A stretch of 64,000 nucleotides of DNA from Aliamphritea hakodatensis (GTDB lineage Bacteria; Pseudomonadota; Gammaproteobacteria; Pseudomonadales; Balneatricaceae), in NCBI RefSeq assembly GCF_024347195.1, contig NZ_AP025281.1, forward strand, positions 1,550,001 through 1,614,000. The letters run 5' to 3'. The notes under the pieces are model-generated. The model was not told the DNA's origin and did not search any database. It was given only the letters and a program-made list of their open reading frames with translations. Shown piece after piece: positions 17,857 through 26,437 of this stretch; position 1 is the first letter of the stretch, and the number at the start of each line of letters is the position of its first letter. Position numbers and translations under genes: made by a program.

Positions 17857-18087
17857 ATGTTAGCTATTTAAAGTCTTGGTCCTGCGAAATCGAAAAGGAC
17901 TGTCTCAATTATGAATAAGGCAGTTAAAGACTATGTTCGGCGTCAGTCTATGGAAGATCACCGTTGGGAGGATACACTGTCAGCCCTTGAGTCAGTAAAA
18001 GCAGGTAAAGCAGTTGATGGTGATGAAACAGCTGAGTGGCTCAACAGCTGGGGAGCGGAGAAAGAGCTGCCATCACCTAAGCATTAA
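17857..18087 (+). pseudogene. Ribbon-helix-helix (CopG-type) antitoxin remnant
   Basis: From ATG 17911 a 58-codon frame reads MNKAVKDYVRRQSMEDHRWE, then DTLSALESVKAGKAVDGDET and AEWLNSWGAEKELPSPKH. This is the C-terminal half of RHH antitoxins that pair with ParE/RelE toxins (xEYVxRQ helix, then a GxxVxGxExxxWLxSWG tail). In the same frame upstream lies SLGPAKSKRTVSI, matching the preceding RHH helix, and before that ATG TTA GCT ATT followed by TAA (17869-17871). MLAI is a common antitoxin start, so the gene seems to have lost its DNA-binding strand by deletion and gained a stop. No toxin gene follows; its 3' end overlaps the convergent DUF790 gene by 11 bp. Whether the 58-aa product is made is unknown. 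Confidence 0.55.
17860..17910 (+). repeat. Direct-repeat copy B (partner of 9590-9640)
   Basis: Same orientation as copy A, 8.27 kb away, about 70% identical over 51 bp. It contains the N-terminal part of the antitoxin remnant. Together the copies bracket the SpoIIAA-like, GNAT, paralogue and RTX genes. Confidence 0.5.
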
Positions 18088-19288
18088 GGTTGGCAAGATA
18101 CCGCTCAAGCGTCTTTTGCAGCCTAGATACCGCCGGGTAGTCACTGAACAGAAAGTGGCGGCTGTTATCCAGATCTTCCAGCGCATCCTGCCGGTCACCG
18201 GATGGCAGGCCTTTCAGCAGATACCGGTCGATGGCCAGAATCAGCGGTTCCTTCATCTTTTCCAGTTCTTCCATACGCTGTATCAGCGGCCCCCGGTGCC
18301 AGCGGTGGAATATTTCCAGATACACGGTCACTCCTGAGCTGTGTTGCAGGGTGAAGTCCGGGAATATCAGCCGGCCTTTGGGGCGTTTAATGAACGGGGA
18401 TTCAGCCACAAAGGTCCAGTCTTCAACGGTCTTTTCAAAGTGGCTGGCGAACAGCCGGACTTCTTCCGGCACATAGGCAGACATATGTCGGTAATGGCTG
18501 ACCAGCTGTGAGGTCTCATCCAGCTTAAGATTTTTTATTGCCCGCTTAGGTTTTACCTTGGCGCTGATCTGCCATTGTTCCAGCAGGCAGATAACCGGGA
18601 AGAACGAAGCGATCTGCAGGCCGTACTTTTTAGTGCCTTCCAGCAGGGAAAGGGGCCCGTCGATAACTACGGTGGTTTTGTCTTTGGTTTGCTTAATCTC
18701 AGCCAGCAACCGGAAGAACTTCAGGCATTTGAAGATCCGCCGCAGGTTAGCGGCCGACATCTCGTGGGTGGTCAGCGTTAAGGACTGAGTCGACAGTAAC
18801 AGGGCCTGTACCTGCGCCATGTTGTAGCGTTGCAGTAACTGGCGGGGCGAAAAGTCCCGCTTTATCCGGGTCAGCTGTTCGAATGCCGGCAGGTCCGGGT
18901 ACAGGGCGGTATCCAGGTCTTGCTGGCTGAGTGCCTGAACAGCTTCGCGATATTCCTCCAGTGTTTGGAGTTCGGTATGTTTTAACTGACTGGCAGCGGC
19001 GCTCAGGATGGCATCCCGGCGGCTGCCGGCATCTTCTTCCGCAAGGGTGAATTCGGCGTGATCCATGAGGATCTTGTAAAGGCCCTTGCCGAATTTGAGA
19101 TTCTGTTGTCCCTGCAGATACAGTTCTGCCTCCGCCTCAATGGTTTCGCGGGTTTTACCGGTGCCTTCGTTAAATACCATCAGCAGTTGTTCGGCAAACT
19201 GCAGTAACCCCGGGGCTTCAACATCAATAAAGCCGGGGATGATCCGGGTAGATTTAAGGCTGTATACCTGCAGGTCTTTTGTGAGCAT
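18077..19288 (-). CDS. DUF790 nuclease, Bax1-like partner of XPB
   Basis: 403 aa. The whole protein fits DUF790, the family of archaeal Bax1, a structure-specific nuclease that binds the XPB helicase. The C-terminal nuclease core is visible: FPDF (309-312) and YLEIFHRWH (323-331) supply the Asp and Glu of a PD-(D/E)xK-type site. The usual family wording EIVGFWT is changed to EIFHRWH, so metal binding looks kept but the surroundings differ. Its ATG shares one base with the stop of the XPB-like helicase gene (TGATG), so the two are translationally coupled and surely work together. Role in nucleotide excision repair is inferred from archaea. Confidence 0.8.
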   Translation of the reverse strand: MLTKDLQVYSLKSTRIIPGFIDVEAPGLLQFAEQLLMVFNEGTGKTRETIEAEAELYLQGQQNLKFGKGLYKILMDHAEFTLAEEDAGSRRDAILSAAASQLKHTELQTLEEYREAVQALSQQDLDTALYPDLPAFEQLTRIKRDFSPRQLLQRYNMAQVQALLLSTQSLTLTTHEMSAANLRRIFKCLKFFRLLAEIKQTKDKTTVVIDGPLSLLEGTKKYGLQIASFFPVICLLEQWQISAKVKPKRAIKNLKLDETSQLVSHYRHMSAYVPEEVRLFASHFEKTVEDWTFVAESPFIKRPKGRLIFPDFTLQHSSGVTVYLEIFHRWHRGPLIQRMEELEKMKEPLILAIDRYLLKGLPSGDRQDALEDLDNSRHFLFSDYPAVSRLQKTLERYLANLNA

Positions 19289-20697
19289 CAGTCTTCCTGC
19301 TCCGCGCTGTCCGGTGTCTGGTTCCCGTAGGCCAGATGCTGGCGACGGCGTTCGGAGATATTGGTTTCTGATGAGCCGGCGGAGATCAGTTCATAGAGGC
19401 GGGCACGTTTGTCGGCGGATGGCCGCAGGATACGCCCCAGCCGCTGCACGTGTTCCCGTACCGAGCCGGAGCCGGAGACGATAATACCGACACTGGCTTC
19501 CGGTACATCAATGCCTTCATTGAGCACCTTGCTGGTAACCAGCACGGTAAATTCTCCCTGCCGGAAACGGTCAAGGAAACGTTTACGTTCAGCGGCTTTG
19601 GTGTTGTGGGTAATCACCGGTAACAGAAACCGTTCGCCTATGTCGTAAGCCAGTTTATTCAGGGCGGTAAAAATGATGATCCGTTCACCGCGGTGCTGAT
19701 TCAGCAGTGCCCATAACTTATCAAACTTGGCGGCGCTGGCTGCAGCAATTTCTTTTTGGGTGCGGAAGGCCTGTAACACCTGCCGTCCGTCCGGGGCCTG
19801 TGCACAGGCGCGGAGGAAGTTTGACCAACCGTATGGCGATGAGAAACTGATGCGGTGGCTGCGTACAAAGTCCAGATATTGCTGACGGTTTTGCTGATAG
19901 TCCGCCAGTTCTTCTGCAGTCATGGGGACTTCGATCACTTCGGTGTCGTAGAGGGCCAGCACGCCGTCATCAAAGTCATTAATTTCCCGGCGGTAGACTT
20001 CGTTGCCGATTAGGCTGTAGAGCAGATGTTCGCCATTGTCGTTACGTTCCGGCGTGGCTGTCAGACCGAGTCTGTAAGGGGCAGGGCTCAGTTCAGCGGC
20101 CTGACGGTTAACCGGGCCGGGCAGGTGATGGCATTCGTCAAAGATGATCAGCGGAAAGCGGTCACCGATATATTCCATCATCAGCACGGCGGAGTCGTAG
20201 GTAATAACGGTAATTGGCTGCAGGTCTTTGCTGCCACCGCCGTAGACGCCGACGGGCTGCTGAAAGTGTTGTTCCAGCTGGGTGGCCCACTGGATCATCA
20301 GATCAATGGTGGGCAAGACGATGAGTGCGGCTTCACCACAGCGGCGAATGGCTTCGATCGCCACAATGGATTTACCGACCCCGGTGGGCAGAATAACTAA
20401 GCCCTGACACTGATTTGCCAGCCAGCTGTCCACGGCCTGTTGCTGATAATCCCGCAGGGTGATGCTGAGTTGCTCCGGTACCTGCAAAGGCGGTGTACTG
20501 AAAACCTGATCTTGCAGTGCGCAGGTGTTGTTCTGTGTCAGATTTTCCAGCTGTTGCCTGACGATGTGATAGGCCCATGCAGGGGCACGCCAGGCGTCGA
20601 CCCGGCTGTCGAATACCAGATGATCAGCACTGTGTTCTGTCAGCAGGGATGTATTCCCGCTGAGCAGCAGGGAACCTGCATCAAAGGTCAGCTTCAT
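19288..20697 (-). CDS. XPB/Ssl2-like DEAD/DEAH-box helicase
   Basis: 469 aa superfamily 2 helicase. Motifs: LRDYQQQAVDSW (Q-motif region, about 81-92), LPTGVGKS (103-110, Walker A), IIFDECHH (184-191, Walker B as DECH), GLTATPERND (motif III), then the second RecA domain with GIDVPEASVGII and QRLGRILRPSADKRARLYEL. The first 75 residues form a separate small domain, as the damage-recognition domain does in archaeal XPB. Coupled directly to the Bax1-like gene. Likely function: opening DNA around lesions so that Bax1 can cut. A general SF2 helicase is the alternative if the Bax1 partner is ignored. Confidence 0.8.
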   Translation of the reverse strand: MKLTFDAGSLLLSGNTSLLTEHSADHLVFDSRVDAWRAPAWAYHIVRQQLENLTQNNTCALQDQVFSTPPLQVPEQLSITLRDYQQQAVDSWLANQCQGLVILPTGVGKSIVAIEAIRRCGEAALIVLPTIDLMIQWATQLEQHFQQPVGVYGGGSKDLQPITVITYDSAVLMMEYIGDRFPLIIFDECHHLPGPVNRQAAELSPAPYRLGLTATPERNDNGEHLLYSLIGNEVYRREINDFDDGVLALYDTEVIEVPMTAEELADYQQNRQQYLDFVRSHRISFSSPYGWSNFLRACAQAPDGRQVLQAFRTQKEIAAASAAKFDKLWALLNQHRGERIIIFTALNKLAYDIGERFLLPVITHNTKAAERKRFLDRFRQGEFTVLVTSKVLNEGIDVPEASVGIIVSGSGSVREHVQRLGRILRPSADKRARLYELISAGSSETNISERRRQHLAYGNQTPDSAEQED

Positions 20698-20864
20698 GGT
20701 TGCTTCGGGTTACCGGATCAGATCAGTAAAAAACGCATGATAACAGATGTTTAGCGGGAAGTTGCCGTGCAGCGGGCTGGCTGCGGTCTGGTGTAGAAAT
20801 GAGGGAGACGGCAGGCTGCGGATGCAGGCCTGCCGGGGGCAGAGATCGTTCTGTTTCTTTCCTG

Positions 20865-21314
20865 TTATCCAGCCGGCATCTGATAGGTTACCCAGCGGGT
20901 CCGGTCGGCGATCTTGTCATAAGCGGCCTGTCCCCGGTAGTTATCTTCAGCGGTGATCCAGCGTACGAAGGGCCAGCCATGATCGGCAGCAGAATGTTCC
21001 AATGCCTTAAACAGCGCATCAACGCTGCCGTTGCCCCGGGCTTGGGGGCTGACGAACAGGTCATCCAGAAAACCTACCCAGCCGCCACGCAGCGGGGATT
21101 GTATGGCGCGGTAGTGCATCAGGCCAGTAAGTGTCTGTTCTTCATTAATCGCTACCAGGCAGAAGAACGGCTGGTCTTCCGCAAAGATCCACTGCCATAT
21201 CTGATCCAGTGTTTCCTGTGCCATAGGCATGCCGTAAAACTCGGCATAGCCCCGGTACAGCTGTTCCCATTGCTGCCTGTCTTCAGGCTGTAACATCCGG
21301 GTTGTGATGGTCAT
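20865..21314 (-). CDS. GNAT family N-acetyltransferase
   Basis: 149 aa from ATG 21314 (MTITTRMLQPEDRQQWEQLY), preceded by AAGGACT; the frame is open further upstream but without a family match. A compact GNAT: FLDDLFVSPQARGNGSVDALF carries the acetyl-CoA loop (RGNGS), and the end NYRGQAAYDKIADRTRWVTYQM is the usual N-Y-bearing helix-strand. The substrate is not predictable. The second GNAT gene lies about 50 bp upstream on the same strand, so both may be cotranscribed. Confidence 0.8.
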   Translation of the reverse strand: MTITTRMLQPEDRQQWEQLYRGYAEFYGMPMAQETLDQIWQWIFAEDQPFFCLVAINEEQTLTGLMHYRAIQSPLRGGWVGFLDDLFVSPQARGNGSVDALFKALEHSAADHGWPFVRWITAEDNYRGQAAYDKIADRTRWVTYQMPAG

Positions 21315-21363
21315 TGTTTTTAGTCCTTTTTTTGCTCTTTCCTGTCCGGCGGTCGGGGCCGGG

Positions 21364-22077
21364 TTATTTCTGTAAAGCCTGCATCTCCTGCAGGGACTGA
21401 TGTTGCTGGCCTTTGGCGTCAAAGTTTTCCGGTGCCAGCCACAGCTGAAATGCCTTTTTAAGGGCCGGCCATTCTTTATCAATCACCGACAGCCAGGCGG
21501 TGTCGCGGTTGCGGCCCTTGTAGAGGATGGCCTGACGGAAAATCCCTTCAAAGGTAAAGCCCAGCCGTGCCGCAGCCTTTTTAGACGGTTCGTTGCGGGA
21601 GTCGCACTTCCATTCATAACGGCGGTAACCCAGTTCATCGAATACCCGCTGCATCATCAGAAACATAGCTTCAGTAGACACAGGCGTACGCTGCATCAGC
21701 GTAGAAAAATGAATATGGCCCACTTCGATTACGCCCATCTCCGGGGTTATGCGCAGGTAGCTGGCCATGCCAACGGCCTTGTTTGTGCTTTCATCGATCA
21801 CGGTGAAAAACAGTGGGTCCTGTCCGGTGCAGGTTGTTTCAAGCCACTGGTTAAAAGTGACCCGGTCGGTAAACGGTTCACTGAACAGGTAGGTCCAGCC
21901 TTTGCCGCTTGGATCGGCCGCGAAGGCGTTAAACAGATCTTCTGTGTGACGGTCAATGTCCAGCGGTTCAAGACGGCAATAGTGCCCCTGCATCACGGTG
22001 TGAGGGGGGAAGGGGCGCGGTTGCCAGTTGTCTACAGGTTCGCCAACGGGCATCTGATTGTGATCCTGATACGTCAT
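21364..22077 (-). CDS. RimJ/RimL-type GNAT acetyltransferase
   Basis: 237 aa from ATG 22077, with AAGGA 7 nt upstream; an ATG at 22140 is in frame but gives unrelated residues. The protein shows the long RimJ/RimL GNAT layout: YCRLEPLDIDRHTEDLFNAF, VGMASYLRITPEMGVIEVGHIHFS, and YRRYEWKCDSRNEPSKKAAARLGFTFEG. Members of this group acetylate ribosomal protein N-termini, amino acids or small amines; this one resembles the widespread uncharacterised form of about 230 aa. It is divergent from the MocR regulator at 22218, whose likely target it is. Confidence 0.8.
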   Translation of the reverse strand: MTYQDHNQMPVGEPVDNWQPRPFPPHTVMQGHYCRLEPLDIDRHTEDLFNAFAADPSGKGWTYLFSEPFTDRVTFNQWLETTCTGQDPLFFTVIDESTNKAVGMASYLRITPEMGVIEVGHIHFSTLMQRTPVSTEAMFLMMQRVFDELGYRRYEWKCDSRNEPSKKAAARLGFTFEGIFRQAILYKGRNRDTAWLSVIDKEWPALKKAFQLWLAPENFDAKGQQHQSLQEMQALQK

Positions 22078-22217
22078 TTGTGTGTCCTTAAATGTAAGCC
22101 TTAACAAAAGGTTATGTTGATAGGGCCCTTTGCCGGGCACTTGTAACTGTTGTCAGGTTAGGTGTTTAATGGGGTAATACAAAGATCCATTATTTTTCAG
22201 ATACAGGGCCCACTTTG

Positions 22218-23699
22218 ATGCACTTTCGTGATGAATTTCCTTCAGAGTTGTTTCTGCCGTTTTTGTCTGCAGACAGTGGGCCCCAGTACCGGGCGCTGTT
22301 CCGCGGTTTTCAGCAAGCGATTCTTTCCGGACAACTGGGACCGGGCAGTAAACTGCCCGCCAGCCGGCCGCTGGGTAAAAATCTCGGGGTGTCCCGGAAT
22401 ACAGTGAAAGCAGCTTATGAGTTGCTGCAGGCCGAAGGCTATATCGAAACCCGGCACGGGGCGGGCAGCTTTGTGTCGGCGGCGGTGCCGGATCAGATTT
22501 CCAAAAAAGGTGGTGATGAGACCCTGCAGGACGCCGCACAACCGGTGCTTTCTGAAGTGTCGGCGCGGATTTCTGCCGCCTTTGCCGAACGGCCGTTACT
22601 GGGCAATGGTCTGCTGTTACCGGCCACACCCTGTGTGAAAAGCTTTCCCTGGCTGAAATGGCAGCGGCATGCCACCGCAGCAGGCCGTAAAATTAAGTTT
22701 GAAGAATCTGTTTCCCGGGCCGGGTATATCGGTTTACGGCGGCAGATTGCGGATTATCTGAACGTTGTCCGGGGGGTAAAAGCCAGTGCTGAACAGGTAC
22801 AGATCTGTTCCGGTTCCCAGCAGGCGATTTATCTGGCGGCGCTGCTGTTGCTGGATCAGGGGGACGATATTCTGGTGGAGGAGCCGGGCTATTATGGCGT
22901 GGATGGCGCACTGGCCGCGGTGGGGGCCAACAAAGTGGCTGTGCCGGCGGATGAAGAGGGTTTTCATCTGGAGGCTGCTTTGCAGCGTTCCGGCAATGCC
23001 CGGCTGGCGCTGATGACGCCGTCGCGAAATTATCCGATGGGTTACACCCTGAGCCTCGCCCGGCGGCTGGCGTTGCTGAACTGGGCCCGGGAACAGGATG
23101 CCTGGATCATCGAAGATGATTACGACAGTGAGTTCCGCTTTGACGGCCCGCCTTTAACGTCGCTGCAGGGGTTATCTGGCGGTGAGCGGGTGATTTATAT
23201 GGGCACCTTCAGCCGGATTCTGCATCCGTCGATCCGGCTGGGGTATCTGGTATTGCCAGAAGCCCTGACCGAACCTTTCAGTCAGGTGCGGGCCTATGTG
23301 GATGGCGGGCTGTCGTCCCTGCCTCAGATAGCTCTGGCGGATTTTATGGCCAGCGGTGATTTTGCCAGCCATGTCCGGCGTATGCGTAAGCTCTATCAGC
23401 AACGGCGGGACATTCTCAACACGCTCGCTGAGCAGCGTTTCGGTGATCAGCTGCAGCGGATTGAAAGCGATGGCGGCATGCATTCTACCTTCCTGTTCAG
23501 GGACAGTGTGAAGGTTACAGACCGGGATCTGGCGGCCGCGGCACAGGCCCGGGGGCTGGGGATACGGGCATTATCAGATTTTTATTCCCACAGCGTAGGG
23601 CCGCAGGGCATTGTGATCGGTTTTGCCGGTTATGATGAAGCCCAGATGCGCCGGGGGATGGATATTCTTGACGCTGTGTTGCATTCTGCCAGCGCTTAA
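22218..23699 (+). CDS. MocR/PdxR-type regulator (GntR HTH fused to aminotransferase-like domain)
   Basis: 493 aa. Residues about 20-85 are a GntR winged helix (LPASRPLGKNLGVSRNTVKAAYELLQAEGYIETRHGAGSFV). From about 120 on is a fold-type I aminotransferase domain (SGSQQAIYLAALLLLDQGD, IIEDDYDSEFRF). The usual pyridoxal-phosphate lysine sits in GTFSK; here the text is GTFSR with Arg at 333, so an internal aldimine cannot form in the normal way. ATG 22218 is preceded by an in-frame TTG. It is divergent from the RimJ/RimL-type GNAT and probably controls it. Ligand unknown. Confidence 0.85.
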   Translation: MHFRDEFPSELFLPFLSADSGPQYRALFRGFQQAILSGQLGPGSKLPASRPLGKNLGVSRNTVKAAYELLQAEGYIETRHGAGSFVSAAVPDQISKKGGDETLQDAAQPVLSEVSARISAAFAERPLLGNGLLLPATPCVKSFPWLKWQRHATAAGRKIKFEESVSRAGYIGLRRQIADYLNVVRGVKASAEQVQICSGSQQAIYLAALLLLDQGDDILVEEPGYYGVDGALAAVGANKVAVPADEEGFHLEAALQRSGNARLALMTPSRNYPMGYTLSLARRLALLNWAREQDAWIIEDDYDSEFRFDGPPLTSLQGLSGGERVIYMGTFSRILHPSIRLGYLVLPEALTEPFSQVRAYVDGGLSSLPQIALADFMASGDFASHVRRMRKLYQQRRDILNTLAEQRFGDQLQRIESDGGMHSTFLFRDSVKVTDRDLAAAAQARGLGIRALSDFYSHSVGPQGIVIGFAGYDEAQMRRGMDILDAVLHSASA

Positions 23700-23819
23700 A
23701 ACGGGCAGGGCAGGTTCAGGAAAACCCTTGTATTTTTTCACTTCAGACGTATGTATAAACAGGAACCATTTTATGGCTGTTGGCTCAAAGCTCTCAGCTG
23801 TAAACAATTCGGGAAAGCT

Positions 23820-23847
23820 GCCCGGGTGAATCTGTCCCCGGGCTTTT
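23820..23847 (+). terminator. Possible terminator before the MoxR operon
   Basis: Stem GCCCGGG / CCCGGGC (23820-23826 and 23837-23843), 10-nt loop, four T. It lies 120 bp after the MocR stop codon. Confidence 0.5.
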
Positions 23848-23868
23848 CACGGTATGTAAGGAGATATT

Positions 23869-24846
23869 TTGGACGCCGTTACTCTCAGTGATAATTTTCA
23901 ACGTCTGCACGCCTGGTTATCGGCGCAGATCATTGGCCAGCCAGCACTGGTGGAACGCTTGCTTGTGGCACTGCTGGCGGACGGGCATTTGCTGGTGGAA
24001 GGGGCGCCGGGATTAGCCAAGACCCGGGCAATCAACAGCCTTTCCAAAGGGCTGGAGGCAGATTTTCAGCGTATTCAGTTTACCCCTGACCTGCTTCCGG
24101 CAGACATCACCGGCAGCGATATTTTCCATCAGGAAGATGCCAGTTTCAGTTTTCAGCAGGGGCCGATTTTCCACAACCTTGTACTGGCGGATGAAATTAA
24201 CCGGGCACCGGCGAAGGTGCAGTCAGCCTTGCTGGAAGCCATGGCGGAACGCCAGATCAGCGTAGGGCAGAACACCTTTCCGTTGCCGGATGTGTTTATG
24301 GTGATGGCCACTCAGAACCCGCTGGAACAGGAAGGTACTTATCCGTTGCCGGAAGCCCAGCTGGACCGTTTTCTGATGAAGGTTCTGGTGGCCTATCCGG
24401 ATGCGGTGGCTGAGCGGGCCATATTGCGGTTAAACCGGCAGGAAGCCGGCGGTGCGTCTGATAACGGCATGGCCGAACCGCCACAGCTGACCCAGACGGA
24501 TATTCTGGCTGCCAGAAAAGCTATTCTGAATATTCATATGGCGGAGCCGGTGGAAGAGTATATCGTCCAGTTGAGTATCGCGACCCGTCAGCCGTATCTA
24601 TACGATGCCAGGCTGGCCGGCTGGCTGGAAGTGGGCGTCAGCCCCCGTGCCAGTATCGCGCTGGACCGCTGTTCCCGTGCCCATGCATGGCTGGCCGGGC
24701 GGGATTTTGTTACCCCTGAAGATGTGCAGCAGGTATTACATGATGTCTATCGTCATCGCCTGATACTGAGCTTTGAGGCGGAAGCCAACGGTATCGACGC
24801 AGATCAGGTAATTGATGCGCTGCTGTCTGTGGTGCCGGTGGGCTGA
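23869..24846 (+). CDS. MoxR family AAA+ ATPase
   Basis: 325 aa, TTG start with AAGGAG 5 nt upstream; no ATG or GTG fits better. Walker A-like EGAPGLAKT (44-52), Walker B LADEINRAPAKVQSALLEAM (105-124), the sensor region VMATQNPLEQEGTYPLPEAQ and DRFLMK are textbook MoxR. MoxR ATPases act as chaperones that insert or activate cofactors or metals together with von Willebrand factor A (VWA) proteins. It heads an operon of six genes with overlapping or nearly overlapping ends (DUF58, DUF4381, BatA, BatB, BatD), as in the aerotolerance-type clusters of other bacteria. The client protein is not known. Confidence 0.92.
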   Translation: MDAVTLSDNFQRLHAWLSAQIIGQPALVERLLVALLADGHLLVEGAPGLAKTRAINSLSKGLEADFQRIQFTPDLLPADITGSDIFHQEDASFSFQQGPIFHNLVLADEINRAPAKVQSALLEAMAERQISVGQNTFPLPDVFMVMATQNPLEQEGTYPLPEAQLDRFLMKVLVAYPDAVAERAILRLNRQEAGGASDNGMAEPPQLTQTDILAARKAILNIHMAEPVEEYIVQLSIATRQPYLYDARLAGWLEVGVSPRASIALDRCSRAHAWLAGRDFVTPEDVQQVLHDVYRHRLILSFEAEANGIDADQVIDALLSVVPVG

Positions 24847-24848
24847 AG

Positions 24849-25877
24849 ATGTTTGATTTCCTGCGTACAGGGCACCGGGCGGAATCTGCCGTGACTGCAT
24901 CAGCCAACTCCGGCCCGGAAAGGGGGGCTGATGATGGCATCACGCCGGCTTTTGCCGGTGCCTATACCCGGCTGAACCACCTGATCGGTCTGCAGCAGCA
25001 CAGCAGCCAGATGAGTCTCTTGAGTGCTCCCCGCAGAGCCGCACAGCTGAGCGGTAACTGGCAGACCCGGATTCGTGGCCGGGGGATGGACTTCGCAGAA
25101 GTGCGTGAGTATCAGCCCGGCGATGATATTCGCAGCATGGACTGGCGGGTAACCGCCCGTACCGGTTCCCCCCACAGCAGAGTATTTACCGAAGAGCGGG
25201 AAAGGCCGGTTATTCTGGCGGCTGATCTTCGCTCGCCAATGTTTTTCGGCTCTTCGCTGGGGTTTAAATCCGTAACCGCAGCCGCCTCTCTGGCGTTAAT
25301 TGGCTGGGCAGCACAAAACAGCCGGGACCGGGTTGGCGGTCTGGTGATGGGCGATCAGCTGCACCGGGAGATCCGGCCAAAGAACGGTAAAAAAGGTGTG
25401 CTGGGTGTCTTGCACAGTCTTGATGATTTCAGCCGGCGGTTAAGCAATCCGCTGCACTCGACGGAACAAAGTATGCAGGATCTGTTGCTGAAACTGCAGC
25501 GGGTAACACGGCCGGGCAGCTCAGTATATCTGGCCAGTGACTTTCATGACTTCAGCGATGAATGTATTCCCCATTTACAGCGTCTGGCGCGGCATGCACA
25601 GGTGACTCTGTTGTGTATATCCGACCCGCTGGAGTGGCAGCTACCGGAAGGCAGCAGCCTCTGGGTAACGGATGGCAGCCAGCGACAGTTGCTATCTGCA
25701 CAGGAGCAGTTGAATGATCTGCTGCCCCGGCGTCTGGAGCGGTTACACGCCTGTACTGGCAGCAGTATTGAACTGCTGGATATCAGGGGAGACGGCCAGG
25801 TGGCTGAATTACTGCAGCGGCGTTACGGCCAGTCTGCCGGCAGATTGTCAGGGAGAGCACCGGGGAGAACTTCATAA
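24849..25877 (+). CDS. DUF58 domain protein
   Basis: 342 aa, start 2 bp after the MoxR stop codon. The signature RGRGMDFAEVREYQPGDD, then IRSMDWRVTARTG and VFTEERERPVILAADLRSPM (about residues 75-130), is diagnostic for DUF58, a degenerate VWA-like family always linked to MoxR. No membrane segment is obvious, so it should be cytoplasmic. The stop overlaps the start of the DUF4381 gene (TAATG). Function: accessory to the MoxR ATPase, details unknown. Confidence 0.9.
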   Translation: MFDFLRTGHRAESAVTASANSGPERGADDGITPAFAGAYTRLNHLIGLQQHSSQMSLLSAPRRAAQLSGNWQTRIRGRGMDFAEVREYQPGDDIRSMDWRVTARTGSPHSRVFTEERERPVILAADLRSPMFFGSSLGFKSVTAAASLALIGWAAQNSRDRVGGLVMGDQLHREIRPKNGKKGVLGVLHSLDDFSRRLSNPLHSTEQSMQDLLLKLQRVTRPGSSVYLASDFHDFSDECIPHLQRLARHAQVTLLCISDPLEWQLPEGSSLWVTDGSQRQLLSAQEQLNDLLPRRLERLHACTGSSIELLDIRGDGQVAELLQRRYGQSAGRLSGRAPGRTS

Positions 25878-26437
25878 TGGCCGGGGCGACAAATTCAGCA
25901 ACAGCAGCCGCTGATCCGCTGGCGGAGCTGCGTGATATTCATCTGCCGGAAGCCGTGGGCTACTGGCCGCTGGCATCGGGCTGGTGGCTGTTGCTGGCCA
26001 GTGTGCTGTTGCTGGCGGGGCTGATTGTCTGGGCCGTGCGCCGGTACCGCCGCGATGCTTATCGCCGGGCAGCGGTAAAAGAACTGAATAATATTTATCA
26101 GCAATATATATCTGACCTGCAGGGCAGCACTGCCCCGGACGCCGGCCAGAAATATCTGCAACAGGTGAACCGTTTACTGAAGCAGGTGTACTTTACTCAC
26201 GGCGGCAGCCAGGTTGCCGGGCTTAGCAGTGATCTCTGGATCAGTGAGCTGCAACGGGTCGCTCCCGGTGTTTCCATAGACTGTTTTGCAGACCGGCTGG
26301 CAGCTCTGTACCGGCCGGAATTGGACGTGTCAGAACCGGATGCTGAGAGGATACAGCAGGAATTACACCGCTGGCTTCAGCAACATAAGCGGGCGCTGTT
26401 AACAGCGGTGCCGGCGGGGGAAGCTGTCAATGTTTAG
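25877..26437 (+). CDS. DUF4381 membrane protein
   Basis: 186 aa. After a short N-terminus with LRDIHLPEAVGYWPLASGWW, one strong membrane helix (about 35-55) leads to a cytoplasmic helical domain containing KYLQQVNRLLKQVYF and SDLWISELQ. This is the DUF4381 layout, found only in MoxR/Bat clusters. ATG overlaps the DUF58 stop, and the end overlaps the BatA start by 8 bp. Probably links the ATPase to the membrane VWA proteins. Confidence 0.85.
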   Translation: MAGATNSATAAADPLAELRDIHLPEAVGYWPLASGWWLLLASVLLLAGLIVWAVRRYRRDAYRRAAVKELNNIYQQYISDLQGSTAPDAGQKYLQQVNRLLKQVYFTHGGSQVAGLSSDLWISELQRVAPGVSIDCFADRLAALYRPELDVSEPDAERIQQELHRWLQQHKRALLTAVPAGEAVNV

